DNA from: Argentina anserina
Lineage: Eukaryota > Streptophyta > Magnoliopsida > Rosales > Rosaceae
Assembly: GCF_933775445.1 (NCBI RefSeq)
Contig: NC_065876.1
Span: forward strand, 20,584,001 to 20,648,000
Direction: 5' to 3'
DNA length: 64,000 nucleotides
Shown: positions 38,220 through 49,491 of the stretch, piece by piece
Layout: each line of letters starts with the position of its first letter
How positions within the stretch are numbered: the stretch's first letter is position 1
The notes under the pieces: generated by a model
The model's input: the letters and a program-made list of their open reading frames with translations, nothing else
The model's database searches: none
What the model was told of the DNA's origin: nothing
Program-made: the position numbers and the translations under genes

Positions 38220-38385
38220 TGAAACAGTAGAATGAATTCGAGAGAATAACTGTAATTTTATTGATAGACATATGGCTTTATATATAGGCATTACATCAAA
38301 GATCCTGATGAATCAGGAATAAGATAACATTCCTTAACTATCTAGGATATACTAATTACGACATTTAGATGATTCTCCTGCAACA
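38220..38385 (-). repeat. 5' LTR of the split copia element
   Basis: 166 bp with TG...CA ends, related to the LTRs at 10,300 and 17,353 (shared CTAATTA, GGAAT, TTTATTGAT and TATATAGGCATTACAT blocks). The matching 3' LTR is missing. Confidence 0.75.
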
Positions 38386-38619
38386 AAATCCTATTTTAGT
38401 ATTAATTTTTTGTTTGAAAATTAATTTTAGTATTATTTAGATTATTAAAAATATATATAAATGTTTGAAAAGTTCAATAAATAAAAAGTTAGGGTTGAGC
38501 CACATAGGCCATGTTTGACTTTTAATTATTTTTAAATTACTAAAAAATTTCATAAATTTTTAAAAAAGCTTCGTTGCATGAAAAAATCTCCGAAAATTGT
38601 TACAATCTCCCGGTCATAC
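38386..38619. other. AT-rich spacer
   Basis: No gene or element seen. Confidence 0.4.
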
Positions 38620-40712
38620 TGTTACGACCCGAATATTTTGGTCACTTTTATTATTATTATTAAGTCTAAATACGAGTATCGCCGATGTTCGAATTCTATA
38701 GTTGGACGTTTAGGTTATTTTGGTGGAGTTTATCGAATAAACGCCCGAACCGGAAAGTTACTATTTTGGGGGAGGATTATATTTATATGGGGTAAGTTTA
38801 TATTTTGGGAAAAAAAAAGAGAAAAAAAAAAGAGAAAAAAGGGGGAAAGGAACAGTCGAGCCCGATCTCCCTCCCTTCGCCGGACTTCCAGTCGCCGCCA
38901 CGCTGCCATCCGACCGAGTTAAACTGCCGGGACTGGTTCCATTTTGAAGCTTGAACAATTCTCTTCATTCCTAGGTAAGTATCTCACCCCCTCTTGTTGT
39001 TGTTGGAGAGAAATCGATAGACATAGCCATTGGTACTGTTCATCATCTTCTTCACCAATTATCTCTCCTCAGGCCAAGATAGAGTGACTTCTTGGTATTG
39101 ACTTGAAGCTTAGACTATCGTGACCAACCCTTCCCACAGACTCAGCTTGATTTGCACCAGGTGAGGAGAATTTGAAAATTTTAATTCTAGGGTTTGTGAA
39201 AAAATTGTACTTTTTAAGCTTGGATTTAGGCTTTGTTGTCAGCTAGAAGTGTGGTTGTGAAATTTAGGCATCATTGGAGGTGGCCGGAGCGGTGGCAGTG
39301 CTTGGGGCGGATACCGCCGTGCCGGAGGTTTTTTGAAGGTGTTTTAAGTCGTTTGATAGTTGAGGATAGTGTGGGATTTTTTGTGGGATTTTGGAGTTAA
39401 ATTAGACATTATTTTCCCCAATTAAAAGGATAAGATGATGAGTTCTTGATTTTAATCAAGGAAATCTTGGTGTTATAATTCTATATTATTTTGGAGAGTG
39501 TGTGGAAATCATTGGTGAGATTGAGGATGTTTTTAGTTGAAGTTTGGAAGGGTTTTGGACATGTGAGGCCAATTATTATTATTTTGCCTCTTATTTTAGA
39601 AGTATGGTATTTTAAGTATAATTATGGATTTTAAATAGGACGTGCGGAGGCTAGAGCCGAGGAGACTTCGGATCGACCCCCGACATAATTGGTTATAGGG
39701 AGTGGACATTTATTTTTAAGAAAAATACATGCATGATTATTTTGGTGCCTTTATTATTGGGAAATTATCGGTTTTAATTTTTTTAAAATGTTGGAATGGG
39801 AAAGTGATATCCGGGGGTGGTTTAATTATAATTGTATCATATTTCTGTTTTGGGTTTGGCTTATTTATTTGTCCTCACAAAGTCCTATCAACTCAAATTT
39901 TTCATCGGAATCAGCGAGGCATAGGTAAATAACCTATCAACTCGTCTATTCCATTGGGACTAATGAGGTATAGGCAAGGTATATTCTTAGATATGAGACT
40001 TCCGGATTTATGAGGTTGACTATGATAATGGTGATGTTGTTATGATGGAGGTGGTGAGGATGGTGTGTATGGTTAGGATGATAATGATGATGATTTTGAT
40101 GATGATGAGGAGGATGTTGCTGATGATGGGACATGTATAGATTCCACCTTATGGTGTCAAGCCCTTTCCGCCTGTGAGGCAATGTGGTATGCCGGCAATG
40201 TCACGGAAGCCCGTTATCCTCTCCGTTAACGTGACGTGATGATTTTGGGAGTATGGAAGTACATAGAGATTTTTGCCCGAGGGGCACATGGGATGGTCGG
40301 ATTATGTGATGATGACTAGTGGGCTAGTTCATTTGTAGAGCATGAGATGATGTGGTGATTAGTGGGGCTAGTCCAAGTTTTAGTATTTATTCAACGTATT
40401 TATGTGATACATGCATGCATCGGAGTTTTACTTTGATAGTTGAAATTTGGGGAAAGTATTACGTTATTTCATTTTCTTTATATATTTTTTTCGTCCACTC
40501 ACTCTAACATTTTAAATACTTTGATGTATAACTTTGAAGGAGATGACTATTGTGTGGTTTGAAATCTTGTTGGATTTGTTATTGGTATTGCTGCAGGTTG
40601 GTTGCCTACTTTTAAAGGGAGACTATGCCGAAATTTTCGGTAAACCTCCTTTGATAGTGGTCCCAGCATAATCTACTCTAGATATAAGAGTAATATTTGG
40701 GGTGGGTCCACA
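38620..40712. repeat. Probable solo gypsy-type LTR (2.1 kb)
   Basis: Begins TGTTACGACCCG and ends GGGTGGGTCCACA, LTR-like TG...CA ends; the first block resembles TGTAACGACCCC of the gypsy LTR at 56,130. It contains an A/G-rich tract, a GC-rich part and simple ATG/GTG repeats (40,020-40,130), but no recognisable protein. No target duplication was found, so the call rests on the ends and composition. Confidence 0.5.
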
Positions 40713-41186
40713 TTAGTACGCATGTTGTGCTTCAAATGATCAATAGTCACAAATCGATGATTCAATCAATCGTAAGATAATATAGATGTCATCAACAAAA
40801 CACTTGTATGATACCAAATTGACATGTTTTCGGCAATGTTTAGATCTTGATTCGCAAAATTAATAACCATAAACATGGCCGATACGTACTTATTACACAG
40901 AATTGTTTTTAACCGGATCATATTTTCTATTACAATTCCAGATGCGATTCTTGTAAAAAAATCATCATTCATGAATTGATTAACTGTTTATTTTGCATCT
41001 AAAATATTTGAATATGGATTTGATATTGCTCAGTCAAAATATTGAATTTTACATATTAATTTGCAAGTCGCCCCTTTCAATGTGATATCTACACAAAGGG
41101 GAACCAGACACCAAGTTCTCGAGAAGTTTCATTTATTTTGTAGATCCAGGAAATGAACCTCTCTCACACTTAAAGGATAAGACAAG
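40713..41186. other. AT-rich spacer
   Basis: No gene or element seen. Confidence 0.4.
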
Positions 41187-42731
41187 TGTCGCGCCCCATA
41201 TCCGAGACTACTATTTTATGGAAATATGGTTCCCGTTTTTGAGATGTGACCTTTTTATTTTGAATAAACAGCTAGTGTGGCTGCCCCAATGCTTTTATTA
41301 AAGAAACTATTGAATACAAGGAGGGACGTAAAGCCTAAACCCTTGATTACAGACACCTGAAATAATATCAGAAATCCCTACAAACAATTACTTAACAAAG
41401 CATCAGCTAGAAAAGAGTACTATACAAATGGCGACTCTATTTGTTTTGTCACAGTGGTGACATAATAGAAACATGAGTAGATATGTAACTCGATTACACA
41501 TCTTAATGTCCAATAAAACAGCTTTTCTACTATGTTGCCCCCAAAAAAAGCTATCAACACTTAATTTCATCCTGCTGCTAGGAGGTTGCAACCATTTGAT
41601 AGGGAAAATGACACACATCCTACCTAGAATAGAAAGAGGCACACAAGGTGAATAGACCGGCACAAGGCCCTTTTTTATCTACCATAAAATGATATGGTAT
41701 TATTAGCAGCGTAAAGTTGCATAACCGGAAAATAAAACTGCAATAAAGAAAATAAAATGCAAAATAAAATTACAATAAAGGGAAATTATTAAGGTCCAAG
41801 ATTGAAACCTAGGGAGAGCCCAAAACTTAGACCCAAGCCCAAGTCCCAGCCTCAGCCTAGAAGAAGGAGCACACCACAACATTAAGTTCGACCCGGCCCA
41901 AGACCAATGCCGCCCCCATTAACAGACCACCGCCATCTACACCACACCCACCTCGCCGGAAGATTGTCGACCACCCCCTGCCATCACGGCCCCGCCTGGA
42001 AGCTCCACTACACCAAACCTTCCTCAATCTTCCTCGAAGGATCCAGCCTAGATCGGGTTCATATCCAACGAGAGAGAAACCAACACCCAAGCCGCCATGA
42101 CAACACCACCAAACCTCCACCCCTGCCCTCGTGCCCTTAACCCCTCTGTCGACAAGGCTGAAGATGGGTATCCCAAAGCCTAACCATCACTCTAGTCTCT
42201 CCTTCCACCACTCCCGATTTGTTACCGCAACCCTCCAAACCACGAAGAGACAACCAATTCCAAACCCACACGGGATCCATAAATCCTTGTCCGATGACGG
42301 CGAAGAAGCACGCCACCGGACAAGAAAGGAATTCAATTTAGGGTTTTCGCTCATTCGAGACGTGACCTTAAAACCAATAAAATGAATTCTTACTTATGCA
42401 TATAAATATACATATAAGCATCAATGTATTCAATCAACTGTGTGAATTGTTCAGAAACTGGTAATCAATCACAAAGTCACATGTTATGGTTCAAGTTCAC
42501 CCATAACACGGATAAGTCTCAGCATACTGATGACAAAACGAAAGTATGTATATTCAATGTCAATTTTTCTATGAGTATAATAGTGCACTATTTATAGTAA
42601 CTAGGGCCCAAGGCTAACCCAAGGCACACAACAATTTTTTTCCCGTAATTCACTGAAGCACGAGGTAGTACTAATTACCCTGCTTCACATTTCTAACTCA
42701 AAAATGTCAATAGAATATCACAAAGTTTAGT
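41187..42731 (-). repeat. Gypsy LTR copy split by a retroposon
   Basis: The left edge TGTCGCGCCCC... (41187-41253) and the right part 42357-42729 match the start and end of the LTR-like block 13819-14580, though with a deletion. Between them lies a 1.1-kb retroposon. Confidence 0.65.
41254..42356 (-). mobile_element. Retroposon, 1.1 kb, with 13-bp target duplication
   Basis: Flanked by GAGATGTGACCTT (41241-41253) and GAGACGTGACCTT (42357-42369). In the minus sense it starts with a gene-like leader (AAAACCCTAAATTG), is GC-rich in the first half, is AT-rich in the second with TTTAATAAAAG near the end, and ends in an A-rich tail. This is the structure of a non-LTR retroposon or processed copy. 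Encoded protein not recognised. Confidence 0.6.
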
Positions 42732-43737
42732 AATTAAGACAATACTTAAATACTAATAAAGTAAGATATAAATATTTATCATGTATTATGTGTATTATGT
42801 ATGCATGAAACAAACAAGTTAATAAAATTAAAAGTAAATGTACTTTAAATTAAAGTAATTAGACAATATTTGTTAGTGGTCAAAATATTAATAGTCATTT
42901 CTCCCATAAAAAGGAAAATATTTTTCCAAAGTATCAATTGTCCTTCAAATATCAATGTCAAAAGCCTGTCAACTTTCTGTATCAATACTCATTCAATATA
43001 TGTCCAAAATAGGCAAGTGAGGAGTCCATGTTCAAGGATTTTTGGTAAGAAATCCAATAGAATAAGTTCTAAAGTCTAGTTTGAAGTCATTGAGTCTAAA
43101 AAAGTTCAAACACATCAGCAGTAAACAGAATCTGATCATCATTTTTTTTGTGGGTATTTCATTTTACACTCATTAGTGGAACATGCTTTTAAAATAAACC
43201 CACCTATAATTTAATTTTAATTTGTCCTCAAATAATTTCAATTAAGCTTATAAATTAACTTTCGTTTTAACAAGAATTACATAGGTTGTCACTATTTAAA
43301 TATGATTAGTCAACTATGAAATTAAATTCTCTTTTAAAGTACCTAATTGTAGCTAGGTTTCTTGTGATTTCCTTTAACTTATTCTTATTGCTAAAATTAT
43401 AGAAATTTTGTTTACAACTTGAATTCAAATTAAGGTAGATAATGAAAGTACTACTTATGTTTTGGTTATTTATATTATCTTTCTTAAAAGTAAATTCTTA
43501 TGTTGAAACTTGAAAATTTGTAGGTTGATATTTGCAACACTAATTTTTCTATATTCATTCATCTCTTTATAACCTAACATAAAGGTAGAAGTTAACATTG
43601 TTAACCTAGGTAAGAGGTATATCTTTTAATTTCAACCTAAGGATTAGAAGCATTTGTTTAAAAGCTTCACTTCGAGAAAATGTAATGATATAGGGGAATT
43701 TTATAAATTTTATATTGTACCTCTTATCGAGGAAAAC
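42732..43737. other. AT-rich spacer
   Basis: About 1 kb with no gene or recognisable repeat. Confidence 0.4.
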
Positions 43738-43745
43738 ATGCACAT

Positions 43746-44275
43746 TAGGGATGGCAATGGGGAGGGTAGGGTTAGGGGATTGAAAAACCATACCTATACA
43801 CAAGTCTGTTTGCATCCCCGTACCCGCCCCGATCTTCGTAATAGGATATTAGGTATTCCATGTACTCATACCCTTAGGGGATCAAGTTCTCATACCCGCC
43901 CCAATACCCGTTAATAGCAATTTATTTTAATATAAAAAAAATTCCAATAAAGTACAAGAAATATAAAAGAATGAAATAAAAATCAAATATCATGATAAAA
44001 TTATCTCCTTGCGTCAAAGATTGTTGTGCGTGCAAATAATCACAAAATGTATTTTGATATTTTTCTATTTATTTGAGTAAATATATATCAATTAATAATA
44101 TATTATTGGGTGGGTATGGGGATGAGGATTGAAATATCATCCCCGCCCCTTACCCGTTTCCGCTATCCAAATGTGGGGATCCCCGTACCCGTTACCCGAT
44201 TTTACCGGAAACATTCCCCCATTAGGGGCAAATACCCGTAGGTATTCTGCCCGCTGGGTATTTTTGCCATCCCTA
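43746..44275. mobile_element. hAT-type MITE with 8-bp target duplication
   Basis: Perfect 12-bp terminal inverted repeats TAGGGATGGCAA at both ends and a perfect 8-bp duplication ATGCACAT (43738-43745 and 44276-44283). The interior of 530 bp has TACCCGCCCC-like repeats and no transposase. An intact-looking non-autonomous hAT element. Confidence 0.93.
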
Positions 44276-44283
44276 ATGCACAT

Positions 44284-44849
44284 AGAGAATTTTAATATAC
44301 CTCTTTATTAGATTTTGTAATGTATAGATATATATACCTCTGACAATAGATTTATGTTATAATATACCTAACATGAAGAAAAGAAAATGTCATTCAAGAA
44401 TAAAGATGTGTGCATAACTCACGATAAGAATTTCTAATATAATCTCTGTTTTACTCTCTCCTATTGCTTAAAAATAAGAATTGTGTAACACTTTAGAAAA
44501 TTGAATAGATTGATGGAAGTACAACAACAAAAGCTACAAAAAAAATTGCAAAACTGAATAGCTCAGTGGTAAGTATATATATAGATTGAAGTCAATAATA
44601 TGAATTCAAAACAATGAAATAATTATGGACGAAAATTCATTAATTCCATATTCAAATGAATGTAAAAACCTAAGATTAAGGAAATTATCTAATATAACTT
44701 TTCATAAATCAAAAAGGCAGATCAGACATTTGTAAAAGAAAGAAATATTGACAATAAATAAATTTGGATATACATTGAAAGAAAAATTGGTGTGGATGTA
44801 TTTTAAAGAGGGGCCTTCAATATTGGGCATATATCTAATTTTCTCTTTT
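44284..44849. other. AT-rich spacer
   Basis: No gene or element seen. Confidence 0.4.
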
Positions 44850-46040
44850 TTTTTTGAGAAAAGGGTATAGGAACCAGCCTAGAAAAGGCTAACCTCCACT
44901 CCATTATTTGAATTAATACCATTGTGCACCTCCGGAGGGGACATCAAGCCAATACCCCGGAGAACACTAGAGACATTACAAGAATCCTCAATGAGGACAT
45001 CTCGAATAATAATTGGAACTTCACAGAGACGAAATTTCACTTCCTTACCTACACTAACAAAATGTGCTAATCTACGGGCCACATTGTTTACTTCACGATA
45101 AACTTACGATGCACGGAATCTTCATCGGATGTCCGATTCCTGCTTCGGAATCGGAATCGGAAGCGCAGTTTCAAAAAAGAAGGTTTTGGAAGCGTCGTGG
45201 AAGCGCGAGAATTGTTGGGTTTTTATAGTTTTATTCTCTCTTAAAATCTCCATATTCTAAGGACTCGATAATTCATGAAGATAAATCAAAATCTAAAATT
45301 GAATGGAAAACCAAGAAAACATACGGTTGAAGCCTTGTTCAAGCAAGTTGAATGAGATTCAAGGATTTATTTGAGTTTTTAGTTTTGTGTGACACAACAA
45401 AGACATATAAGATTATAGATGAGTTTGATTTGGAGCAAGATACTGATTGAAACTAGATGAGTGAAAAATCAATGTTGTGGATTTTGGGGCTAGACTAGGA
45501 TGAAGCTCAGAGAGAGAGCGCAAAGTCATTCAGCTTTAAGGCACGCCGCTCATTGCAAAATGTATATACATATATTTTGATTCCACATACTTGGTCAGTG
45601 TGATTGGAGAGATCGTCAGGTGTATGATGGATTAACTGAAATGTGATGCGCATCATTTGTGGTTAGCTACACTACTAGTATCATGTTAGTTATTTAAGTG
45701 TTTGTGTTGTTTATTCTAGGCCATTACAAAATATTTATTGAGCTCATTTTCTATCATATTGTTCTTCTATAATGTTTTAGTAATTAATTTGTTGTTTTAT
45801 ATAATATATTTTAGATATAAATATATATTATTTTATTATGACGATTCCAAAACGTACCTGCTATTAAAAAAATTCAAAAAAAATCACTTCCGCGCTTCCA
45901 AACAATTCGCTTCCACATACCCGCACCCGCTTCCATGCAGCTTAGCAATAAACATGCTTAACAAAAATAAAGTCAATCTCACTCATAAAACCTTTGCAAT
46001 CCTCTAGAAGTCTACTAACCTCCATCATGTAATGAGTTAA
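44850..46040 (-). pseudogene. LINE RNase H / 3' end, split by an insertion
   Basis: Minus strand: LTHYMMEVSRLLEDCKGFMS then FIFVKHVY (46,040-45,950), interrupted, then REVNNVARRLAHFVSVGKEV and IIIRDVLIEDSCNVSSVLRG (45,100-44,880). Together these form the C-terminal half of a plant LINE RNase H domain. A poly(T) run at 44851-44861 is the LINE poly(A) end. The 5' part is absent. Confidence 0.85.
45104..45945. mobile_element. Second captured-sequence element, inserted in a LINE
   Basis: 842 bp splitting LINE codons HVY|REVNN. Flanked by CGATAAAC (45096-45103) and CAATAAAC (45946-45953), a near-perfect 8-bp repeat. Both ends carry runs of degenerate GGAATCGG/GGAAGCG motifs in opposite orientation (GGAATCGGAATCGGAAGCG on the left, CGCTTCCACATACCCGC on the right). 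The same architecture as 24,824-26,054. The interior is ordinary low-GC sequence with no recognised gene. Confidence 0.55.
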
Positions 46041-46308
46041 CCGATCATCATGTTATTAACCTTAGATGTCTACGTCGCTAAGTGTAGCAAAGTTTTACAA
46101 TTTTCTGTGAGGTTATTAGCTGTGATTAGCCATAACTTATTCATTTCTAAATATTTTTGAGTGACTCAAAAGCCTAAATTGAAACATTCTTTATATGATG
46201 AATCTAATTAATTACATTTTTACTTTGAGCAAAATCATATTTTATAAAATACGACTTTTTCATTTTATCCTTAGTTACACACTATGATAAATAATCTTAA
46301 AAGACAAA
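46041..46308. other. AT-rich spacer
   Basis: No gene or element seen. Confidence 0.4.
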
Positions 46309-46325
46309 GGATGTAAAATGTACTT

Positions 46326-47193
46326 TTTTTTAATCGACGACGCATAGTCTAAAAAATTGAATCAAATGTATGGTACATCATGAATACATTCATGCCCGTT
46401 TCATAAGGCAACGATAATGAGAGTGCACGACCTAACTAAACAATCAGATAATCTAGAAAGCTAGACCAACCAATTACAGAACAAGATCTATGAAGAAATC
46501 CATTGCGGTCTTGCTCAAATAGTAACCAGAAAAAAAAGAAACCAAAATAGCCAATATTAGCATCCGTTAACTTATTCTTGAAACCAAGAAACCCAAACAT
46601 TAGTTCGGAGTGACAACCTCCAGAGGACGGCCCAAATGCTACGGCCTCATCAAAAGAAGCTCATCATGGTGAGGGGACACCACTGCCCCGGCCACAAACC
46701 CGCTACCAGAGCTAACCACCGTCACTGACTTCGCCGTAGAAGCTGTTCCCGCACCCACAAACACGGGCACCCTAAACCTCCCATTAGCCTTGGCACCGAC
46801 ACCGCTATCATCATCGGCCATGACGCCAACACCGCCATCGGATCCCTGCAAACAGTGATGACCAAACCACCACCCATGACCACCACCATCGTCAAAACGC
46901 AATCTTTGACGGCCACACATCCACAGACTCACCACCAAAAGGAAGACGAGACTCGAATCTTCCCGCTGGAGCCGAAATCACAGCGTTAGATCCAAAAGAA
47001 ACCAACAACGATCCAAATCCACCAAGAAGCAACCTCCTCCTCAGCAATCGGTATGAGATATTGAGGAGAAGAGAAAGGGATTGGCGGTGACCAACCGGAT
47101 GCTTGAAAGCAGCCATAGCTACCATCACTAATCCCACAACTGTCATCCCAAGAACCATCGTTGCCATTAATAAGGACGATGGCTAGGGTTGAG

Positions 47194-47279
<86 letters not shown>

Positions 47280-47282
47280 TAC
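46326..47282 (-). mobile_element. Retroposon, 957 bp, with perfect 17-bp target duplication
   Basis: Flanked by GGATGTAAAATGTACTT at 46309-46325 and 47283-47299, identical. In the minus sense the 5' end is a long CT repeat followed by AACCCTAGCC and an ATG (MATMVLGMTVVGLVMVAMAA, open for 91 codons). The 5' half is GC-rich, the 3' half AT-rich, and it ends in poly(A) (46324-46331 on the plus strand is T-rich). It looks like an inserted mRNA copy or short non-autonomous LINE. The protein is not recognised. Confidence 0.75.
47197..47273. repeat. (GA)n microsatellite
   Basis: About 38 GA units without interruption, at the 5' edge of the retroposon (CT on its sense strand). Confidence 0.97.
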
Positions 47283-47892
47283 GGATGTAAAATGTACTTA
47301 CTCTTAACGTTTCAGAGGTGAATATCAAACCACTTGGATTACAAATTGTAAACATAAACATAATTACACGAATGCAAAGATGTACTGTTTTCATCTCTCA
47401 CAAGCCTCACCAAAAATAGGAAAAATGAACAGAAAACAAAAATAGCACTATGTTGTCATGCTGCTCAAACCCTCCGTCTCAACTACTGCGTAGTACATGC
47501 TATACTACCCCATGCACCAACAATGGTACATCAGGGTTGTAAATACAACCTGGTTAGCTTCATAACTAATATGAGTAAACTTAATATAAATACTCAACCT
47601 AACAACATCAACGCAACAAATGGCTCGACAATTCAAACAACTCACAATGCATGCATAAACCACGCAACACATGCAGAACAACACCACTTATAACAACAAC
47701 GCAACACATGCAGGATAGTTTTGGGTTAAAGCGACTCTCGAATCACATCCATAAGAAAAAACTGACAAAAAAGACTAGAGCTCTAGCTAATCATCCCCAC
47801 ATCCGACCAAGGTGTGGTTTCGACACTGCATACACCACAAAGGCCGAACATTTAAATCCATTTTACCACTTAGGCCGTAATATGTTTTAAAA

Positions 47893-49491
47893 TGTTACTC
47901 GCAAGCGTACGAATCTATTGTAGCACAGAGATGCAAGAGCAAGATCGAACCCACATGAAATGTATGATATAAGGAAAAAACTAATCAAATCTAAATAAAA
48001 TTATCACTAACCTAGTTGAATAAAATTTGGTTATGAAGATAAAGACAAAATAAAGAGATAAGGATTACCTTGATGACGAAGTAACTAAGGTATCATATTC
48101 CACCACATTAATCAATAAGTCTCGATATATTATCTACTAATTCCCAATTAGGAGTAGCAATCTAGAAATCAATCTACTGTTTTCTCAAGATTTATCAATG
48201 AAGCACACATGAATAAATTCTAATGTACTCTTCTTCGCTTCTTAATTATGAACACCAAATATCACCTGTATACAAACTTATTGAAACTACAAAAGATCAA
48301 AGTGTTTGCTAAGCATCAGATGTGAAACAAGCTCATTTGAATGACAAGAGATGAAATGATTTCATATTAATATGATACAAAACCAAGCGTGGATTAATAA
48401 AAGTGACTTCCGAACTACCAAAAATGCATGACATTAGAGGTGAAAGGAACAAAGATTTTATTAATGCATATTGAAGCAAGAGTCATAGGCATGGAATATG
48501 TGATTATGGGAATCAATAGATAATTGAATAAAACTTATTTCATAATGTGGTTTCCTCCTTAACCTTAGTTAAGGAAATTTAGCAATACATAATACAAACT
48601 AAAAACATGCTCAAAACTATAAAATGCAACATAAGAAAATAGCTAAGGAAATGGAAGAACAAAGAGCAACAATGTGTCTCTCAAATTCTCCTCACTCTCC
48701 GGCTCTCTTATTCTCTTGAAACAACATCTATTTATAGGGAAACAAAGATCTTCACTCTAGCTCCATCTCCATGTGAATATGACTTTCCCTTTTTCAAAAT
48801 TCTCAAGCTTGATGACAATATGTCTTCACTCTAGCTCCATCTCCATGTGAACATGACTTTCACTCTTTCAAAATTCTCAAGCTTGATGGCAATATGTCTT
48901 CACTCATATATGCTTCCATACTTCACTCCTTTCTTCATCATATTCCATTTGACCTCTCTCTCTATCTCTCATTTTTCATGTAGAAAAGATGAATGCCAAG
49001 AACACAATCTTTGAAAGAGTGAAAAGTTAATTCATTCTTTCAAACAAGCTTGCTTCTAGCCACCTTATTTCATGGGAGATTGTCTCATGCATCCTTCATG
49101 ATCTAGCTAGCTTCCATTTTTATGTACGTACCTATGAATCAAACAAGCAAAAGTAAATTCAACAATTGATAGCTAAGGAAATGTTTTCAATACAACACAC
49201 TTAATGCAATGAGAATGCATTTTATCAATTGTCGGTTACACATGTTGTTTGGAAAAAGAAGAATATGGTAAACTTATTTGCTTATTAAAAAGGAAAAACA
49301 CTCATGTTAAATCAATGACTTAATTTACCATATGAAAATAGTTAAATTGCTTCAATATCATTAACATTTTATTAATGTAGGACAAATACTTATAAGGACA
49401 CAATATCAAACTAAATGACTCAAACTAATAAAAATAAGTCACTAACAAATATAAATAAAGGAGAATAATATGATATATAATGCGCTCATCA
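47893..49491 (-). mobile_element. LTR-like insert (1.6 kb)
   Basis: TG...CA ends (TGTTACTCGC...GCGCTCATCA). The minus-sense 3' end has GTGGGTTCGATCTTGC followed by a TACAAT stretch, which resembles the 3' parts of the solo LTRs at 32,397 and 34,841. No matching target duplication, so the limits are tentative. Confidence 0.45.
48749..48896. repeat. 74-bp tandem duplication
   Basis: Two near-identical copies with a 74-bp period, each starting TCTTCACTCTAGCTCCATCT; a third partial copy (CTTCACT) follows. Confidence 0.9.

Noticed and set aside
47920..47960. GATCGAACCC near 47,950 as a tRNA B box
   Set aside because: No A box at the right distance and no cloverleaf; the motif is part of an LTR family's 3' end.
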